In this document: piece by piece, positions 46,183 to 57,322 of the stretch | How the letters are laid out: every line of letters begins with the position of its first letter | How positions within the stretch are numbered: the first letter of the stretch is position 1 | Assembly: GCF_900142445.1 (NCBI RefSeq) | Contig: NZ_FRAV01000005.1 | Span: 124,001 to 188,000 of the forward strand | Reading direction: 5' to 3' | Length of the DNA stretch: 64,000 bases | Origin: Chryseobacterium polytrichastri | GTDB lineage: Bacteria > Bacteroidota > Bacteroidia > Flavobacteriales > Weeksellaceae | Notes under the pieces: generated by a model | What the model saw: the letters and a program-made list of their open reading frames with translations, nothing else | The model's database searches: none | What the model was told of the DNA's origin: nothing | Program-made: the position numbers and the translations under genes

Positions 46183-46533
46183 TTAATTTTCTATAGAACC
46201 ATCAGCTTTCCACTTAATGAAAAAATTGATCTGACTTTGTGATAATGATGTACCTGGAGGCATTCTTCCCACAGCTCCGACTGGCCTTTGTATTCTGTCT
46301 ACAATATTGTCTATTTCTGCTTTTACCAAATTATAATTTGTTAACGGGTAAGCAGAAGCAGGACCTCCGGGTGAGTGGCATCCAATACAATTGGTTTCAA
46401 TAATAGGTTTTATATCCGTCTCATATTTTACAATTCCGGTGATGGGTGTATTATCTGAAATTTCTTCATAGGTTCTGCTTTCACAAGCCATTAATACAAC
46501 CGCTGATGATAGTAAGTATAGTATCTTTTTCAT
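46183..46533 (-). CDS. Cytochrome c-type lipoprotein (cluster B)
   Basis: A 116-residue lipoprotein, paralogue of the cluster A cytochrome, with exactly the same key positions: lipobox cysteine C17 (VLMAC), haem site C49-I-G-C52-H53 and ligand M91 (GRMPPG). The start at 46533 leaves a 1-nt gap to the DUF5777 stop; the junction sequence is almost identical to that in cluster A. Confidence 0.9.
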   Translation of the reverse strand: MKKILYLLSSAVVLMACESRTYEEISDNTPITGIVKYETDIKPIIETNCIGCHSPGGPASAYPLTNYNLVKAEIDNIVDRIQRPVGAVGRMPPGTSLSQSQINFFIKWKADGSIEN

Positions 46534-46534
46534 A

Positions 46535-47377
46535 TTAAAAAACTCTATAAAGGTTAAACCCAAAGAAAATCTGTCCTTTATCCCATTTTCCGGTAGCGTT
46601 TGTAAGATATCCTATATCTGAATTAAGCTGAGAATTACTGAATACAAGCTGGAAAACGTGTCCGCCAGTTTCAATATCCATCCCTAATGATAAAGGGTTT
46701 TTATAAAAACTGTGGTTATCAAAATTCACAAAATATTCTGCGTTGATGGAAATCCTTTTAGAAATCTTATATCTCCCTCCCAGCCCTGTTAGGAACTGAT
46801 TTTTATCTTCAATATTTGGTTCATAAAGATTCTTGTGTACATAAGAAGGTGTTAGCTGTAAAGAAAGCTTGTCATTAAACCTTCTTGAGATCAAAGCCTG
46901 AGTAAGATAAGAAAGCTTGTCATTGAATTGAAGATGTGGATAATTATCTTTGTTAATATCTGTTCTCAGTGCCATCACATTATAACCAACAATATCTACA
47001 GGAAAATTATCATTCTGTTTTAGGAGACTGTATTTGGCTCCTAATTCAAAGGTTTTCCCATTCGTTTCTCTAGAAAGACTTAAAGAAAGGCCGTCTGTAA
47101 CACCATAAATAGCTCCCAACTTTGTAGAAGCCTGATCAAGGCCAAAGAAATTTTTAAAACCTGTGCTGATATCTCCAAAACGATGGGCAACTACGATGTA
47201 CCATTCATTTTTTGCAGTAAGTTTGGTAGATTGTGCTGTGACAACCTGTAAGCCTTTGAAGGCAGGCTGCGAAATATCTGTGTTTGTTTTAATGGTGTCA
47301 ATATCTTTCAACAAATCTTCCTGAGAAAAGGCAAGACTTGATGAAAGTATCGACAAAAATAATAGAGTTTTTGTCAT
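46535..47377 (-). CDS. DUF5777 family beta-barrel protein (cluster B)
   Basis: A 280-residue exported barrel protein (signal peptide MTKTLLFLSILSSSLAFSQ). The ATG at 47377 is preferred to the in-frame TTG at 47383. It shares most residues with the cluster A paralogue, including SQPAFKGLQVVTAQSTKL, VVAHRFGDISTGFKNFFGLD and GFNLYRVF. It is the first gene of the five-gene operon, with a TAAGTTTG promoter element and a Crp-type box upstream. Confidence 0.88.
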   Translation of the reverse strand: MTKTLLFLSILSSSLAFSQEDLLKDIDTIKTNTDISQPAFKGLQVVTAQSTKLTAKNEWYIVVAHRFGDISTGFKNFFGLDQASTKLGAIYGVTDGLSLSLSRETNGKTFELGAKYSLLKQNDNFPVDIVGYNVMALRTDINKDNYPHLQFNDKLSYLTQALISRRFNDKLSLQLTPSYVHKNLYEPNIEDKNQFLTGLGGRYKISKRISINAEYFVNFDNHSFYKNPLSLGMDIETGGHVFQLVFSNSQLNSDIGYLTNATGKWDKGQIFFGFNLYRVF

Positions 47378-47405
47378 ATCCAATTTTTGATAAATATTAA
47401 TATGA

Positions 47406-47413
47406 CAAACTTA
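47406..47413 (-). promoter_or_regulatory. -7 promoter element of redox cluster B
   Basis: TAAGTTTG on the minus strand matches TAnnTTTG. The leader to the ATG at 47377 would be about 25 nt. No TTG is found at the usual spacing, consistent with an activator-dependent promoter. Confidence 0.65.
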
Positions 47414-47435
47414 TAGAGTTATGAATTCAAAAGTG

Positions 47436-47451
47436 TGTGATAAAAGTCACC
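47436..47451. promoter_or_regulatory. Crp/Fnr-type binding site
   Basis: TGTGA-TAAAAG-TCACC is a near-perfect GTGA-N6-TCAC palindrome. Its centre is about 40 bp upstream of the predicted transcription start of cluster B, the usual class II activator position. The Crp/Fnr gene just upstream has a recognition helix suited to GTGA. Confidence 0.75.
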
Positions 47452-47494
47452 GACTAGATAGTTTTTATCAATCACAGTAATAAAACATTATTTA

Positions 47495-48151
47495 TTAGAC
47501 TGGGCTAACATTTTCTTTTACAGGGATTTTGATTCCTTCTTTGCTCTGAACGATTTCTCCTTCGTTTTCAATTTTTTTCAAAACTCTGCTTACCACTTCT
47601 CTGGAAGTTCCTAAACTACTAGCAATTTCCCTATGCGTTAATTTTATCGGATGATTGCCCGTGATAGAGATTTGTTGTTTAATATAGCTTAAAACTCTTC
47701 TGTCAAGTCTATGAAAAACCGCTTCATTCACCATATTCATTACATCAGAAAAGCGCTTGTCATATTCACTGTAAAATACTCTGTTGATTTCCGGAAATTT
47801 GATGAGCCACTCATGCACCACAGATACGGGGATTAGCAAAACTTCTGAATCTTCTTCCGCAATAGCATAAACACGACTTATATAGTCACTAAAAATAGAT
47901 GAAAAAGTCATGAGGCAGCTGTCGTTAGGTCGAATATAATAGTAGATTAATTCTCTTCCGTCATTTAATGAAAAAACCTTTATAGACCCCTTAACCAAGA
48001 AAGGGACATATTTATTCTTTTGTCCTTCCTGAATAATTTCTGTTTTTGCCTTTATGGTAGCTACAATTGCATTTTTTTGGATTTCATTTGAAAAACCAGC
48101 TCCCAGAAACCCAAATTTATTAAGAATAAACTGATTATTTATCACATCCAT
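47495..48151 (-). CDS. Crp/Fnr family transcriptional regulator
   Basis: A 218-residue regulator: N-terminal cyclic-nucleotide-type barrel (IIQEGQKNKYVPFLVKGSIKVFSLNDGRELIYYYIRPNDSC), dimerisation helix and C-terminal helix-turn-helix (LTHREIASSLGTSREVVSRVLKKIE). The recognition helix keeps R184, E185 and R189 in the arrangement of E. coli CRP (RE..xR), which reads GTGA. It lacks the N-terminal cysteine cluster of oxygen-sensing FNR, so a different signal is expected. Start at 48151 is supported by the promoter just upstream. It likely controls the redox operon that follows. Confidence 0.9.
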   Translation of the reverse strand: MDVINNQFILNKFGFLGAGFSNEIQKNAIVATIKAKTEIIQEGQKNKYVPFLVKGSIKVFSLNDGRELIYYYIRPNDSCLMTFSSIFSDYISRVYAIAEEDSEVLLIPVSVVHEWLIKFPEINRVFYSEYDKRFSDVMNMVNEAVFHRLDRRVLSYIKQQISITGNHPIKLTHREIASSLGTSREVVSRVLKKIENEGEIVQSKEGIKIPVKENVSPV

Positions 48152-48168
48152 TATATAAAATTTAACAG

Positions 48169-48201
48169 CAAATATATACAATTGAATAATCCATATGGCA
48201 A
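48169..48201 (-). promoter_or_regulatory. Promoter of the Crp/Fnr gene
   Basis: On the minus strand TTG (48201-48199), a 22-bp spacer and TATATTTG (48176-48169) match the Bacteroidetes promoter; the leader is about 13 nt to the ATG at 48151. Confidence 0.65.
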
Positions 48202-48342
48202 TTTTTTATTATTTTAAAACTTATTAACAATAAGTAATGAACTTGAAATTATTTAAGTGAATAGTGAATTTAAAAAAATGAATTTTTGAATATCGTCTGC
48301 TAGGTTTATATGAAAATAAATCTCCAATATATATATATAGCA

Positions 48343-48375
48343 AAAAAAATGCCCCAATAAATTGGGGCATTCTTA
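48343..48375 (-). terminator. Terminator of the DUF3467 gene
   Basis: The stem AATGCCCCAAT / ATTGGGGCATT with a 2-nt centre is followed on the minus strand by TTTTTTTGC. It lies 20 bp past the stop codon. Confidence 0.88.
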
Positions 48376-48392
48376 TGTATGTTAAGAAAATC

Positions 48393-48701
48393 TTACGCTT
48401 GTACGTTGTTTCCACCTAATACGAAAGGCTCAACTTCTTTAATCTCTCCGAATTGTTGCTCGTAGTTAGTGATGTTTTGTTGAAGAGCAGTTAATACTCT
48501 CTTAGCGTGAAGTGGAGCAAGAATAACTCTTGAACGCACGTTAGCTTGTTGAACACCCGGCATTAATTGGATAAAATCTACAACAAACTCAGATGGAGAA
48601 TGGTTTACTAGAGCAAGGTTACAATATACCCCTGAAGCTACCATTTCGTTAAGTTGGATGTTGATGTTGTTTGGATCTTGATTTTGATTTTGATTGTCCA
48701 T
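48393..48701 (-). CDS. DUF3467 domain-containing protein
   Basis: A 102-residue cytosolic protein beginning with an Asn/Gln-rich tract (MDNQNQNQDPNN) and continuing 'GVYCNLALVNHSPSEFVVDFIQLMPGVQQANVRSRVILAPLHAKRVLTALQQNI', the DUF3467 domain. The family is widespread and often lies close to rpoBC in Flavobacteria, as here: it begins 85 bp after the rpoC stop. Its function is unknown. A terminator separates it from rpoC, so it may have its own promoter or depend on read-through. Confidence 0.88.
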   Translation of the reverse strand: MDNQNQNQDPNNINIQLNEMVASGVYCNLALVNHSPSEFVVDFIQLMPGVQQANVRSRVILAPLHAKRVLTALQQNITNYEQQFGEIKEVEPFVLGGNNVQA

Positions 48702-48726
48702 GTTTTCTTTAAATATTTTTTGTTTA

Positions 48727-48777
48727 AAAAGTTTCAGTCCTCTAATTTAAAATTTAAACTTGAATTCTGAAACTTTT
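48727..48777 (-). terminator. Terminator after rpoC
   Basis: A perfect 11-bp stem AAAAGTTTCAG / CTGAAACTTTT with a 29-nt AT-rich loop is followed by TTTTTAAAC on the minus strand, 10 bp past the rpoC stop. Confidence 0.65.
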
Positions 48778-48786
48778 CTTCACTTT

Positions 48787-51700
48787 TTAGTTAATATCTT
48801 CGAATTCTTTTTTAGAACCTACGATAACATTCTGATACTCTTTAAGACCCGTACCTGCAGGGATTCTGTGTCCTACAATTACGTTTTCTTTAAGACCTGT
48901 TAAGTAATCTACCTTACCAGCAACTGCTGCTTCGTTAAGAACCTTAGTTGTTTCCTGGAATGATGCTGCAGACATGAATGACTTAGTCTGAAGAGCTGCT
49001 CTTGTAATACCTTGCAATACAGGCGTTGCTGTAGCTGGTAAAGCTTCTCTTACTTCAACTAAAGCCTGATCTTCACGCTTCAATTTAGAGTTCTCGTCTC
49101 TTAATTCTCTTGCAGTAATCATCTGACCTGGCTTGAATTCTTTAGAATCACCAGCTTCTGTTACTACTTTAAGACCGAATACTCTGTTGTTTTCTTCTAA
49201 GAAATCAAATTTGTGCTCTAACGCTCCTTCAAGGAATTGAGTATCACCTCCATCAACAATAGATACTTTCGTCATCATCTGTCTTACGATAATTTCGAAG
49301 TGCTTATCATCAATTTTCACCCCTTGTAGACGGTAAACTTCCTGAATTTCATTTACTAGATATTCCTGAACCGCCGTTGGACCTTTGATTCTTAAGATAT
49401 CGTCTGGTGTAATAGAACCGTCAGAAAGTGGAGAACCTGCTCTTACGAAGTCATTCTCCTGAACCAAGATCTGGTTAGATAATTTAACTAAGTAAATTTT
49501 TCTTTCTCCAGTTTTTGCCTCAACAATAAGTTCACGGTTACCTCTCTTAATTTTTCCGTAAGAAACTACCCCGTCGATTTCAGTAACAACCGCTGGGTTT
49601 GAAGGGTTTCTTGCTTCGAATAATTCGGTAACTCTCGGAAGACCTCCGGTGATATCCCCTGCTTTTGCAGATTTTCTTGGGATCTTGATTAAAACTTTAC
49701 CAGCCTTAATTTTTTCACCATCGTTTACCATTAAGTGGGCTCCTACCGGTAAGTTGTATGCTTTCTGCTCAACACCTTTAGAATCTACCACCTTAAGAGT
49801 AGGTACGGCTTTCTTATTTCTAGATTCAGAGATTACTTTCTCTTCGAATCCTGTTTGTTCATCAATTTCCAATTGGAATGAAATACCTTGGATGATATCT
49901 TCATACTCTACCTTACCGGCAGTTTCTGCAATAATTACCGCATTATACGGATCCCATCTACAGATTGTATCACCTTTCTTCACTTTATCACCTGGTTTCA
50001 CAGCTAATATAGATCCATAAGGTACGTTAGCGATCATCAATGGAGTTTTAGTTTCGTTGTCAGCAACCAATCTAAATTCTGTAGAACGAGAAACCACTAC
50101 CTCAGCAGTGTTACCGCTTTCATCTTCAGATGTAATTGTTCTTACATCATCCATTTCAACGATACCGTCTCTTCTAGCTACGATTGATGGATTTTCTGAT
50201 ACGTTACCTGCAGTACCCCCTTGGTGGAATGTTCTCAATGTTAACTGAGTACCTGGTTCCCCAATAGATTGTGCACCAATTACACCTACTGCTTCACCCA
50301 TATGGATTACTTTACCTGTTGCTAAGTTTCTTCCGTAACATTTCGCACAGATACCTTTCTTAGTTTCACAAGTTAATGGTGAACGAACTTCAACAGCTTC
50401 TAATCCTGCTTCTTCAATTCTCTTAGCTAATGGCTCATTGATCACCTGATCTGCTGAAGCAATAAGTTCATCACTTTCAGGGTCATAGATATTATGTAGA
50501 GAAACTCTACCTAAGATTCTTTCAGAAATTCTTTCAACAATCTCATCATTTTTCTTCAAAGCAGTAACTTCAGTACCTCTTAAAGTACCACAGTCTGTTT
50601 CAGTAATGATAACATCCTGAGCAACGTCTACCAATCTTCTCGTTAAGTAACCCGCATCGGCAGTCTTAAGTGCGGTATCCGCAAGACCTTTACGAGCACC
50701 GTGAGTAGAGATAAAGTATTCTAGGATCGAAAGACCTTCCTTAAAGTTTGCAAGAATCGGGTTTTCGATAATCTCCGCACCAGTAGAACCGGCTTTCTGC
50801 GGTTTTGCCATCAAACCTCTCATCCCTGATAACTGACGGATCTGTTCCTTAGAACCCCTCGCCCCAGAATCAAGCATCATATATACAGAGTTGAACCCAC
50901 CTTGGTCGGTTTTCATTCTGCTCATGATCATTTCAGTTAATCCGGCGTTGGTATTAGTCCAAACGTCAATTACCTGGTTATAACGTTCTGTATCTGTAAT
51001 TAGACCCATGTTATAGTTGGCTCTAATTTCATCTACAGTAGAAATTGCTGTAGCAACCATTGCTTTCTTCTCAACAGGAACTACGATGTCCCCTAATGAG
51101 AATGAAAGACCTCCTTTAAATGCATTTGAATAACCTAAGTCTTTCATTGCATCCAAGAACTTCACAGTTGTAGGGAAATCTGTATCATCAAGGACTCTAC
51201 CGATAACGTTTCTTAATGATTTCTTCGTAAGAAGTTCATTAATATATCCTGACTGTTTTGGAACGATTTGGTTGAATAAAATTCTACCAACAGAAGTTTC
51301 AATTAGTTTTGTTGAGATCTCACCGTTTTCTTTAACAGGTAGTCTACATCTTACCTTAGCATTTAAAGAAACTTTTCCTTCTGCGTAAGCGATTTCCGCT
51401 TCCTCAGGAGAATAGAATGCAAGACCTTCACCTTTTACTTTCATCGTCTCAGTAGAGCTTAATTCTTTAGTCATGAAATAAAGACCAAGAACCATGTCCT
51501 GAGAAGGTACTGTAATAGGAGAACCGTTTGCAGGGTTCAAGATATTCTGAGAACCTAACATTAATAACTGAGCTTCAAGGATTGCTTCAGGGCCTAATGG
51601 TAAATGTACCGCCATCTGGTCACCATCGAAATCGGCGTTGAATGCCGTTGTTACTAACGGGTGTAGTTGGATTGCCTTACCTTCGATCATCTTAGGTTGG

Positions 51701-53052
51701 AAAGCCTGGATACCTAGTCTGTGAAGCGTAGGTGCTCTGTTCAATAGAACAGGGTGACCTTTCATCACGTTTTCAAGGATATCATAAACTACTGGTTCTT
51801 TTCTGTCAATAATTCTCTTTGCAGATTTTACTGTTTTTACAATCCCTCTTTCAATTAGTTTTCTAATGATAAATGGTTTGTAAAGTTCCGCAGCCATATC
51901 TTTAGGAATACCACATTCGTGAAGCTGTAAGTTTGGACCTACAACAATTACTGAACGCGCAGAGTAATCTACCCTTTTCCCTAGTAAGTTCTGACGGAAA
52001 CGACCTTGCTTACCTTTCAATGAATCTGAAAGTGATTTCAATGGTCTGTTTGATTCAGATTTTACTGCAGAAGATTTTCTTGTATTATCGAATAATGAAT
52101 CTACTGATTCCTGAAGCATACGCTTCTCGTTTCTCAAGATTACTTCAGGAGCTTTGATCTCCAATAATCTCTTCAAACGGTTGTTTCTGATAATAACTCT
52201 TCTATAAAGGTCATTTAAGTCAGAAGTAGCGAAACGCCCTCCATCCAATGGAACTAATGGTCTTAATTCTGGTGGAATAACAGGAAGTACACGCATGATC
52301 ATCCACTCTGGTCTGTTGATCATTCTAGTGTTAGCACCTCTCAATGCTTCTACAACGTTCAATCTTTTCAGGGCTTCAGTTCTTCTTTGCTTAGAACCTT
52401 CGTTGTGAGCTTTGTGTCTCAAGTCGAAAGACAAAGCATCAAGATCAATTCTCTTCAATAATTCTTCAACCGCTTCAGCACCCATTTTAGCAATGAATTT
52501 GTTCGGATCAGAATCATCAAGATATTGGTTTTCTACAGGAAGAGTTTCCATGATATCAAGGTATTCTTCTTCTGTAAGGAATTCTTTATCATCAAAATCA
52601 GAACCATCTAATTTCTTAGCGATACCTTGTTGAATAACAACATATCTCTCGTAGTAGATGATCATATCTAATTTCTTAGAAGGTATTCCTAAAAGGTAAC
52701 CGATTTTGTTTGGTAAAGAACGGAAATACCAGATGTGAGCGATAGGAACCACCAAGTTGATGTGTCCGATTCTCTCTCTTCTTACTTTCTTTTCTGTAAC
52801 TTCTACTCCACAACGGTCACAAACGATCCCTTTGTAACGAATTCTCTTGTATTTACCACAAGCACATTCGTAATCCTTAATAGGACCAAAGATTTTTTCA
52901 CAGAACAAACCATCTCTTTCAGGTTTATGCGTTCTGTAGTTAATAGTTTCCGGTTTTAGAACCTCCCCTCTAGAATCCTGTAAAATGGATTCCGGAGAAG
53001 CTAAACCGATGGTTATTTTATTAAATCTACTTGATTTATTTTTATTTGACAT
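48787..53052 (-). CDS. rpoC: DNA-directed RNA polymerase subunit beta'
   Basis: The 1421-residue largest subunit of RNA polymerase. The N-terminal zinc site ([20 protein letters not shown]), the catalytic magnesium loop NADFDGDQM (residues 472-480), the bridge-helix/trigger-loop region ([21 protein letters not shown]) and the second zinc site ([15 protein letters not shown]) are all intact. Length is normal for Flavobacteriia. It follows rpoB by 81 bp. Confidence 0.99.
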   Translation of the reverse strand: MSNKNKSSRFNKITIGLASPESILQDSRGEVLKPETINYRTHKPERDGLFCEKIFGPIKDYECACGKYKRIRYKGIVCDRCGVEVTEKKVRRERIGHINLVVPIAHIWYFRSLPNKIGYLLGIPSKKLDMIIYYERYVVIQQGIAKKLDGSDFDDKEFLTEEEYLDIMETLPVENQYLDDSDPNKFIAKMGAEAVEELLKRIDLDALSFDLRHKAHNEGSKQRRTEALKRLNVVEALRGANTRMINRPEWMIMRVLPVIPPELRPLVPLDGGRFATSDLNDLYRRVIIRNNRLKRLLEIKAPEVILRNEKRMLQESVDSLFDNTRKSSAVKSESNRPLKSLSDSLKGKQGRFRQNLLGKRVDYSARSVIVVGPNLQLHECGIPKDMAAELYKPFIIRKLIERGIVKTVKSAKRIIDRKEPVVYDILENVMKGHPVLLNRAPTLHRLGIQAFQPKMIEGKAIQLHPLVTTAFNADFDGDQMAVHLPLGPEAILEAQLLMLGSQNILNPANGSPITVPSQDMVLGLYFMTKELSSTETMKVKGEGLAFYSPEEAEIAYAEGKVSLNAKVRCRLPVKENGEISTKLIETSVGRILFNQIVPKQSGYINELLTKKSLRNVIGRVLDDTDFPTTVKFLDAMKDLGYSNAFKGGLSFSLGDIVVPVEKKAMVATAISTVDEIRANYNMGLITDTERYNQVIDVWTNTNAGLTEMIMSRMKTDQGGFNSVYMMLDSGARGSKEQIRQLSGMRGLMAKPQKAGSTGAEIIENPILANFKEGLSILEYFISTHGARKGLADTALKTADAGYLTRRLVDVAQDVIITETDCGTLRGTEVTALKKNDEIVERISERILGRVSLHNIYDPESDELIASADQVINEPLAKRIEEAGLEAVEVRSPLTCETKKGICAKCYGRNLATGKVIHMGEAVGVIGAQSIGEPGTQLTLRTFHQGGTAGNVSENPSIVARRDGIVEMDDVRTITSEDESGNTAEVVVSRSTEFRLVADNETKTPLMIANVPYGSILAVKPGDKVKKGDTICRWDPYNAVIIAETAGKVEYEDIIQGISFQLEIDEQTGFEEKVISESRNKKAVPTLKVVDSKGVEQKAYNLPVGAHLMVNDGEKIKAGKVLIKIPRKSAKAGDITGGLPRVTELFEARNPSNPAVVTEIDGVVSYGKIKRGNRELIVEAKTGERKIYLVKLSNQILVQENDFVRAGSPLSDGSITPDDILRIKGPTAVQEYLVNEIQEVYRLQGVKIDDKHFEIIVRQMMTKVSIVDGGDTQFLEGALEHKFDFLEENNRVFGLKVVTEAGDSKEFKPGQMITARELRDENSKLKREDQALVEVREALPATATPVLQGITRAALQTKSFMSAASFQETTKVLNEAAVAGKVDYLTGLKENVIVGHRIPAGTGLKEYQNVIVGSKKEFEDIN

Positions 53053-53133
53053 TTTTTAGATTTTAGATTTTGGATATAAATTTTGGGTTATAAATTCTGA
53101 ACTGATTCAAAATTCATTCGTCAAAATTTAAAA

Positions 53134-56100
53134 TTATTCCTCAAGTCTTACATCAAGTCCAAGTCCTTGTAACTCGTGAAGTAATACGTTGAAAGATTCT
53201 GGAATACCTGGTTCAGGCATTGCTTCTCCTTTCGCGATAGCTTCATAAGTTTTTGCTCTACCAATCACGTCATCCGACTTCACAGTCAAGATTTCTCTCA
53301 AGATGTTTGATGCTCCAAATGCTTCAAGAGCCCAAACCTCCATCTCTCCGAATCTCTGACCTCCGAACTGAGCTTTACCTCCTAACGGCTGTTGAGTAAT
53401 CAATGAGTATGGTCCGATAGAACGTGCGTGCATTTTATCATCTACCATGTGACCAAGTTTCAGCATGTAAATAATACCTACTGTAGCCGGCTGTGTAAAT
53501 CTCTCTCCGGTACCACCATCATAAAGGTGAGTGTTACCAAATTTAGGAAGACCTGCTTTTTCTGTGTACTCAGTAATTTGGTCTAATGTAGCTCCATCAA
53601 AGATTGGTGTAGCGAACGTCATTCCTAATTTCTGACCAGCCCATCCAAGAACTGTTTCATAAATCTGTCCGATGTTCATACGAGAAGGTACCCCTAGTGG
53701 ATTCAATACGATATCTACTGGTGTTCCGTCTTCAAGGAATGGCATATCTTCTTCACGAACGATTCTTGAAACAATACCTTTGTTACCGTGACGTCCTGCC
53801 ATTTTATCCCCTACATTCAACTTACGTTTCTTAGCGATATAAACTTTAGCCAACTTCATGATACCTGCTGGAAGCTCATCTCCGATAGAAATTGCGAATT
53901 TCTCACGGTTTTTAACCCCTTGGATATCATTGAACTTGATTTTATAATTGTGAATTAATTGTTTGATTAATTCATTCTTATCGTTATCTACCGTCCAATC
54001 TGCACCGCTTACGTTTACGTAATCTTCAACTGAAGTTAATAATCTGTGAGTAAATTTCACACCTTTACCGATGATCTCTTCATCAAGGTCATTTTGAACC
54101 CCTTGAGAAGTTTTCCCGCTTACAAGTGTATTTAATTTTTCAATTAAAGTATTTCTTAACTCATCAAACTTAGCCTTGTAAGTATTTTCAATCTCTTCAA
54201 GTTTAAGTTTTTCTTCAGTTCTTTTCTTTTTGTCTTTAATATTTCTAGAGAACAATTTTTTGTTGATAACAACACCTCTTAATGAAGAGTCTGCTTTCAA
54301 TGAAGCATCCTTAACATCACCAGCTTTGTCACCAAAGATTGCTCTAAGAAGTTTCTCTTCAGGAGTTGGGTCTGATTCTCCTTTTGGAGTAATCTTACCG
54401 ATCATAATGTCACCAGGCTTCACCTCGGCACCAATTCTGATCATACCGTTCTCGTCAAGATCTTTTGTAGCTTCTTCAGAAACGTTAGGAATATCTGCAG
54501 TAAGTTCTTCCATACCTAATTTAGTATCACGAACTTCTAGAGAATACTCATCTACGTGGATTGAAGTAAACCAGTCTTCACGTACAACTTTTTCGTTAAT
54601 TACGATCGCATCCTCAAAGTTGTAACCCTTCCAAGGCATGAACGCAACTACTAAGTTTCTACCAAGAGCTAATTCTCCTTTTTCAGTAGCATAACCGTCG
54701 CAAAGTACTTGTCCTTTTTGCACTGTTTCACCAATTCTTACGTTTGGTCTTAGTGTAATGGTTGTACTCTGGTTAGTTTTTCTAAACTTAGTTAAGTTAT
54801 AAGTTTTAGTAGCAGATTCGAAAGATACTAGATCTTCGTCATCGCTTCTTTCATATTTAATAGTAATCTTGTCTGCATCTACATACTCAACAGTACCGTT
54901 ACCTTCAGCATTGATCAAGATTCTTGAATCTTTCGCAACTTGTTGCTCAAGACCAGTACCTACGATCGGTGCCTGTGGCTTCAATAATGGAACTGCCTGA
55001 CGCATCATGTTAGATCCCATCAACGCACGGTTCGCATCATCATGTTCCAAGAAAGGAATTAATGAAGCTGAAATACCAGAGATCTGGTTTGGTGCAACGT
55101 CAATAAGGTTAACCTGAGAAGGCTCAACTACAGGATAATCACCATCTAGTCTTGCAATAATTCTATCAGTTTGGAATTCTCCCTGATCATTCAACTCAAC
55201 GTTTGCCTGAGCAATTACTTTATCTTCTTCGTCTTCTGCATTTAGATAAATAGGATCAGCATTAAGATCTACTGTACTATCGTTTACTTTTCTATATGGA
55301 GTTTCGATGAAACCTAAGTTATTAATTTTCGCATAGATACCCAAAGAAGAGATCAAACCAATGTTTGGTCCTTCCGGAGTTTCAATAGGACAAATTCTTC
55401 CGTAGTGAGTATGGTGAACGTCACGCACCTCGAAACCTGCTCTTTCTCTTGATAAACCACCAGGTCCTAGTGCAGAAAGTCTACGCTTGTGCGTGATCTC
55501 TGATAGTGGGTTGGTTTGGTCCATGAACTGAGAAAGCTGGTTGGTACCAAAGAATGAGTTAATAACTGATGTTAATGTCTTAGCATTTACTAGATCCAGA
55601 GGAGTAAATATCTCGTTATCTCTAACGTTCATTCTTTCCTTAATAGTTCTAGCGATTCTTGAAAGACCTACACCGAACTGTCCTGCTAATTGCTCACCAA
55701 CAGTTTTAATTCTTCTGTTAGAAAGGTGGTCAATATCATCAACCTCCGCTTTAGAGTTTACCAATTCGATCAAGTGTCTTACAATCGCAATGATATCTTC
55801 TTTTGTAAGAACCTCTGTTGTAGTTGGGATATTAAGATTCAACTTTTTGTTCAATCTGTAACGTCCTACTTCACCAAGTGAATATCTTTGCTCAGAGAAG
55901 AATAATTTTTCAATAATTCCTCTTGCTGTTTCCTCATCGGGTGGATCTGCATTTCTTAACTGACGGTAGATATACTCTACTGCTTCTTTTTCAGAGTTCG
56001 TAGGGTCTTTCTGTAATGTATTCTGGATGATAGAGAATTCATTTGCATTTTCTTTGTGAATCAAGATAGATTTCACACCTGCATCAAGAATAAGATCTAA

Positions 56101-56955
56101 GTGTTCTTTTTCAAGAATAGTTTCTCTGTCTAGGATGATTTCGTTTCTTTCGATAGAAACAACCTCTCCCGTATCTTCGTCTACGAAATCTTCGAACCAA
56201 GTGTTCAATACTCTCGCAGCCAATGTTCTTCCTTCAACTTTTTTAAGAGCAGCTTTAGAAACCTTCACTTCTTCCGCAAGGTCGAAGATCTGAAGAATGT
56301 CTTTATCAGATTCAAATCCGATAGCTCTTAATAAAGTAGTTAATGGTAATTTTTTCTTACGGTCAATATACGCATACATTACGCTGTTGATATCCGTAGT
56401 AAATTCCATCCAAGATCCTTTGAAAGGGATAATTCTTGAATAGTAAAGCTTAGTTCCGTTAGCGTGATAAGTCTGTCCGAAGAATACACCAGGTGAACGG
56501 TGTAGCTGCGTAACAATAACTCTCTCTGCACCATTGATAATGAAAGAACCACTATCTGTCATGTAAGGAACCGGCCCTAAATATACATCCTGAACTACAG
56601 TTTGGAAATCTTCGTGCTCAGGGTCTGTACAATACAGTTTAAGTCTTGCTTTAAGAGGGACTGAATACGTCAATCCTCTTTCTACACACTCATTAATAGA
56701 ATAACGTGGAGAATCTACCAAATAATCTAAGAATTCCAAAACGAATTGGTTTCTAGAATCGGTAATCGGGAAATTTTCTTGGAAAGTCTTGTGCAGACCT
56801 TCTTTTTTTCTGTCTTCAGGAAGCGTATCAAGCTGGAAAAACTCTTTAAACGACTCTAATTGGATATCCAAGAAGTCTGGAGTAATAATTTTTCCTTTCG
56901 CTGAAGAGAAATTAATTCTCTGATTCCCCCTAGTTGTTGATGTTGTTTTACTCAT
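53134..56955 (-). CDS. rpoB: DNA-directed RNA polymerase subunit beta
   Basis: The 1273-residue beta subunit. Recognisable are the rifampicin-pocket region with [27 protein letters not shown], the [18 protein letters not shown] motif, GYNFEDAI and the C-terminal [22 protein letters not shown] block. The rifampicin pocket looks wild type (intact D, H and S positions). Unusually, rpoB is not directly preceded by rplL: about 2.6 kb with unrelated genes separate them, and rpoB has its own promoter and a leader of about 330 nt. Confidence 0.99.
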   Translation of the reverse strand: MSKTTSTTRGNQRINFSSAKGKIITPDFLDIQLESFKEFFQLDTLPEDRKKEGLHKTFQENFPITDSRNQFVLEFLDYLVDSPRYSINECVERGLTYSVPLKARLKLYCTDPEHEDFQTVVQDVYLGPVPYMTDSGSFIINGAERVIVTQLHRSPGVFFGQTYHANGTKLYYSRIIPFKGSWMEFTTDINSVMYAYIDRKKKLPLTTLLRAIGFESDKDILQIFDLAEEVKVSKAALKKVEGRTLAARVLNTWFEDFVDEDTGEVVSIERNEIILDRETILEKEHLDLILDAGVKSILIHKENANEFSIIQNTLQKDPTNSEKEAVEYIYRQLRNADPPDEETARGIIEKLFFSEQRYSLGEVGRYRLNKKLNLNIPTTTEVLTKEDIIAIVRHLIELVNSKAEVDDIDHLSNRRIKTVGEQLAGQFGVGLSRIARTIKERMNVRDNEIFTPLDLVNAKTLTSVINSFFGTNQLSQFMDQTNPLSEITHKRRLSALGPGGLSRERAGFEVRDVHHTHYGRICPIETPEGPNIGLISSLGIYAKINNLGFIETPYRKVNDSTVDLNADPIYLNAEDEEDKVIAQANVELNDQGEFQTDRIIARLDGDYPVVEPSQVNLIDVAPNQISGISASLIPFLEHDDANRALMGSNMMRQAVPLLKPQAPIVGTGLEQQVAKDSRILINAEGNGTVEYVDADKITIKYERSDDEDLVSFESATKTYNLTKFRKTNQSTTITLRPNVRIGETVQKGQVLCDGYATEKGELALGRNLVVAFMPWKGYNFEDAIVINEKVVREDWFTSIHVDEYSLEVRDTKLGMEELTADIPNVSEEATKDLDENGMIRIGAEVKPGDIMIGKITPKGESDPTPEEKLLRAIFGDKAGDVKDASLKADSSLRGVVINKKLFSRNIKDKKKRTEEKLKLEEIENTYKAKFDELRNTLIEKLNTLVSGKTSQGVQNDLDEEIIGKGVKFTHRLLTSVEDYVNVSGADWTVDNDKNELIKQLIHNYKIKFNDIQGVKNREKFAISIGDELPAGIMKLAKVYIAKKRKLNVGDKMAGRHGNKGIVSRIVREEDMPFLEDGTPVDIVLNPLGVPSRMNIGQIYETVLGWAGQKLGMTFATPIFDGATLDQITEYTEKAGLPKFGNTHLYDGGTGERFTQPATVGIIYMLKLGHMVDDKMHARSIGPYSLITQQPLGGKAQFGGQRFGEMEVWALEAFGASNILREILTVKSDDVIGRAKTYEAIAKGEAMPEPGIPESFNVLLHELQGLGLDVRLEE

Positions 56956-57287
56956 AAAACTTTTAAAGAAAGGGTTAAAAAATATTTTGATTTATACAAA
57001 AAATATCAGAAACAGAAAAAAGATGAAAAACATTGGGTAAAAGACTGTTAAGATTTTTGGCGCTATCAGAATGAGTCTTTAATTCTATGTTCTTGTTTCT
57101 TAAGTTCTTATTTCTAACTGCAACGCTGGTATATCTTTTCACAGCGTAATGCAAAATATTTTAAAATTTTACTTTTTGAGGCAGAAATTACCGCAACATC
57201 TATATACATAAAATCTCTTTCATTATTACGAAAGAGTTGATATTTAATATATTATAGATTTACAAACAATTATAAGCGCCAAAAGAG
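56956..57287 (-). other. Structured 5' leader of rpoBC
   Basis: Between the predicted transcription start (about 57287) and the rpoB ATG lie about 330 nt without an open frame. Three hairpin-forming pairs are visible: CTCTTTC / GAAAGAG (57215-57221 and 57230-57236), ACGCTG / CAGCGT (57123-57128 and 57142-57147, extended by flanking TGCA on each side) and AAAGACT / AGTCTTT (57040-57046 and 57074-57080). Regulatory function is inferred from length and structure only. Confidence 0.5.
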
Positions 57288-57291
57288 TTGG

Positions 57292-57322
57292 CAAAGATAC
57301 AAAAAGTTACTAACAATTACAA
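57292..57322 (-). promoter_or_regulatory. Promoter of rpoBC
   Basis: On the minus strand TTG (57322-57320, within TTTG), a 20-bp spacer and TATCTTTG (57299-57292) match the Bacteroidetes consensus exactly. It is the only such element upstream of rpoB in this gap. The 110 bp between it and the next gene fragment show nothing further. Confidence 0.75.

Noticed and set aside
48321..48340. TATATA microsatellite-like tract
   Set aside because: It is short and lies in ordinary AT-rich intergenic sequence; no function can be argued.
48224..48415. Minus-strand open frame of 63 codons downstream of the DUF3467 gene
   Set aside because: It overlaps the end of the DUF3467 gene and spans its terminator hairpin; composition is that of AT-rich intergenic DNA.
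54230..54625. Long antisense open frames within rpoB and rpoC (for example 131 codons here)
   Set aside because: They are mirror frames of strongly conserved coding sequence and show Ser/Leu-rich shadow composition.
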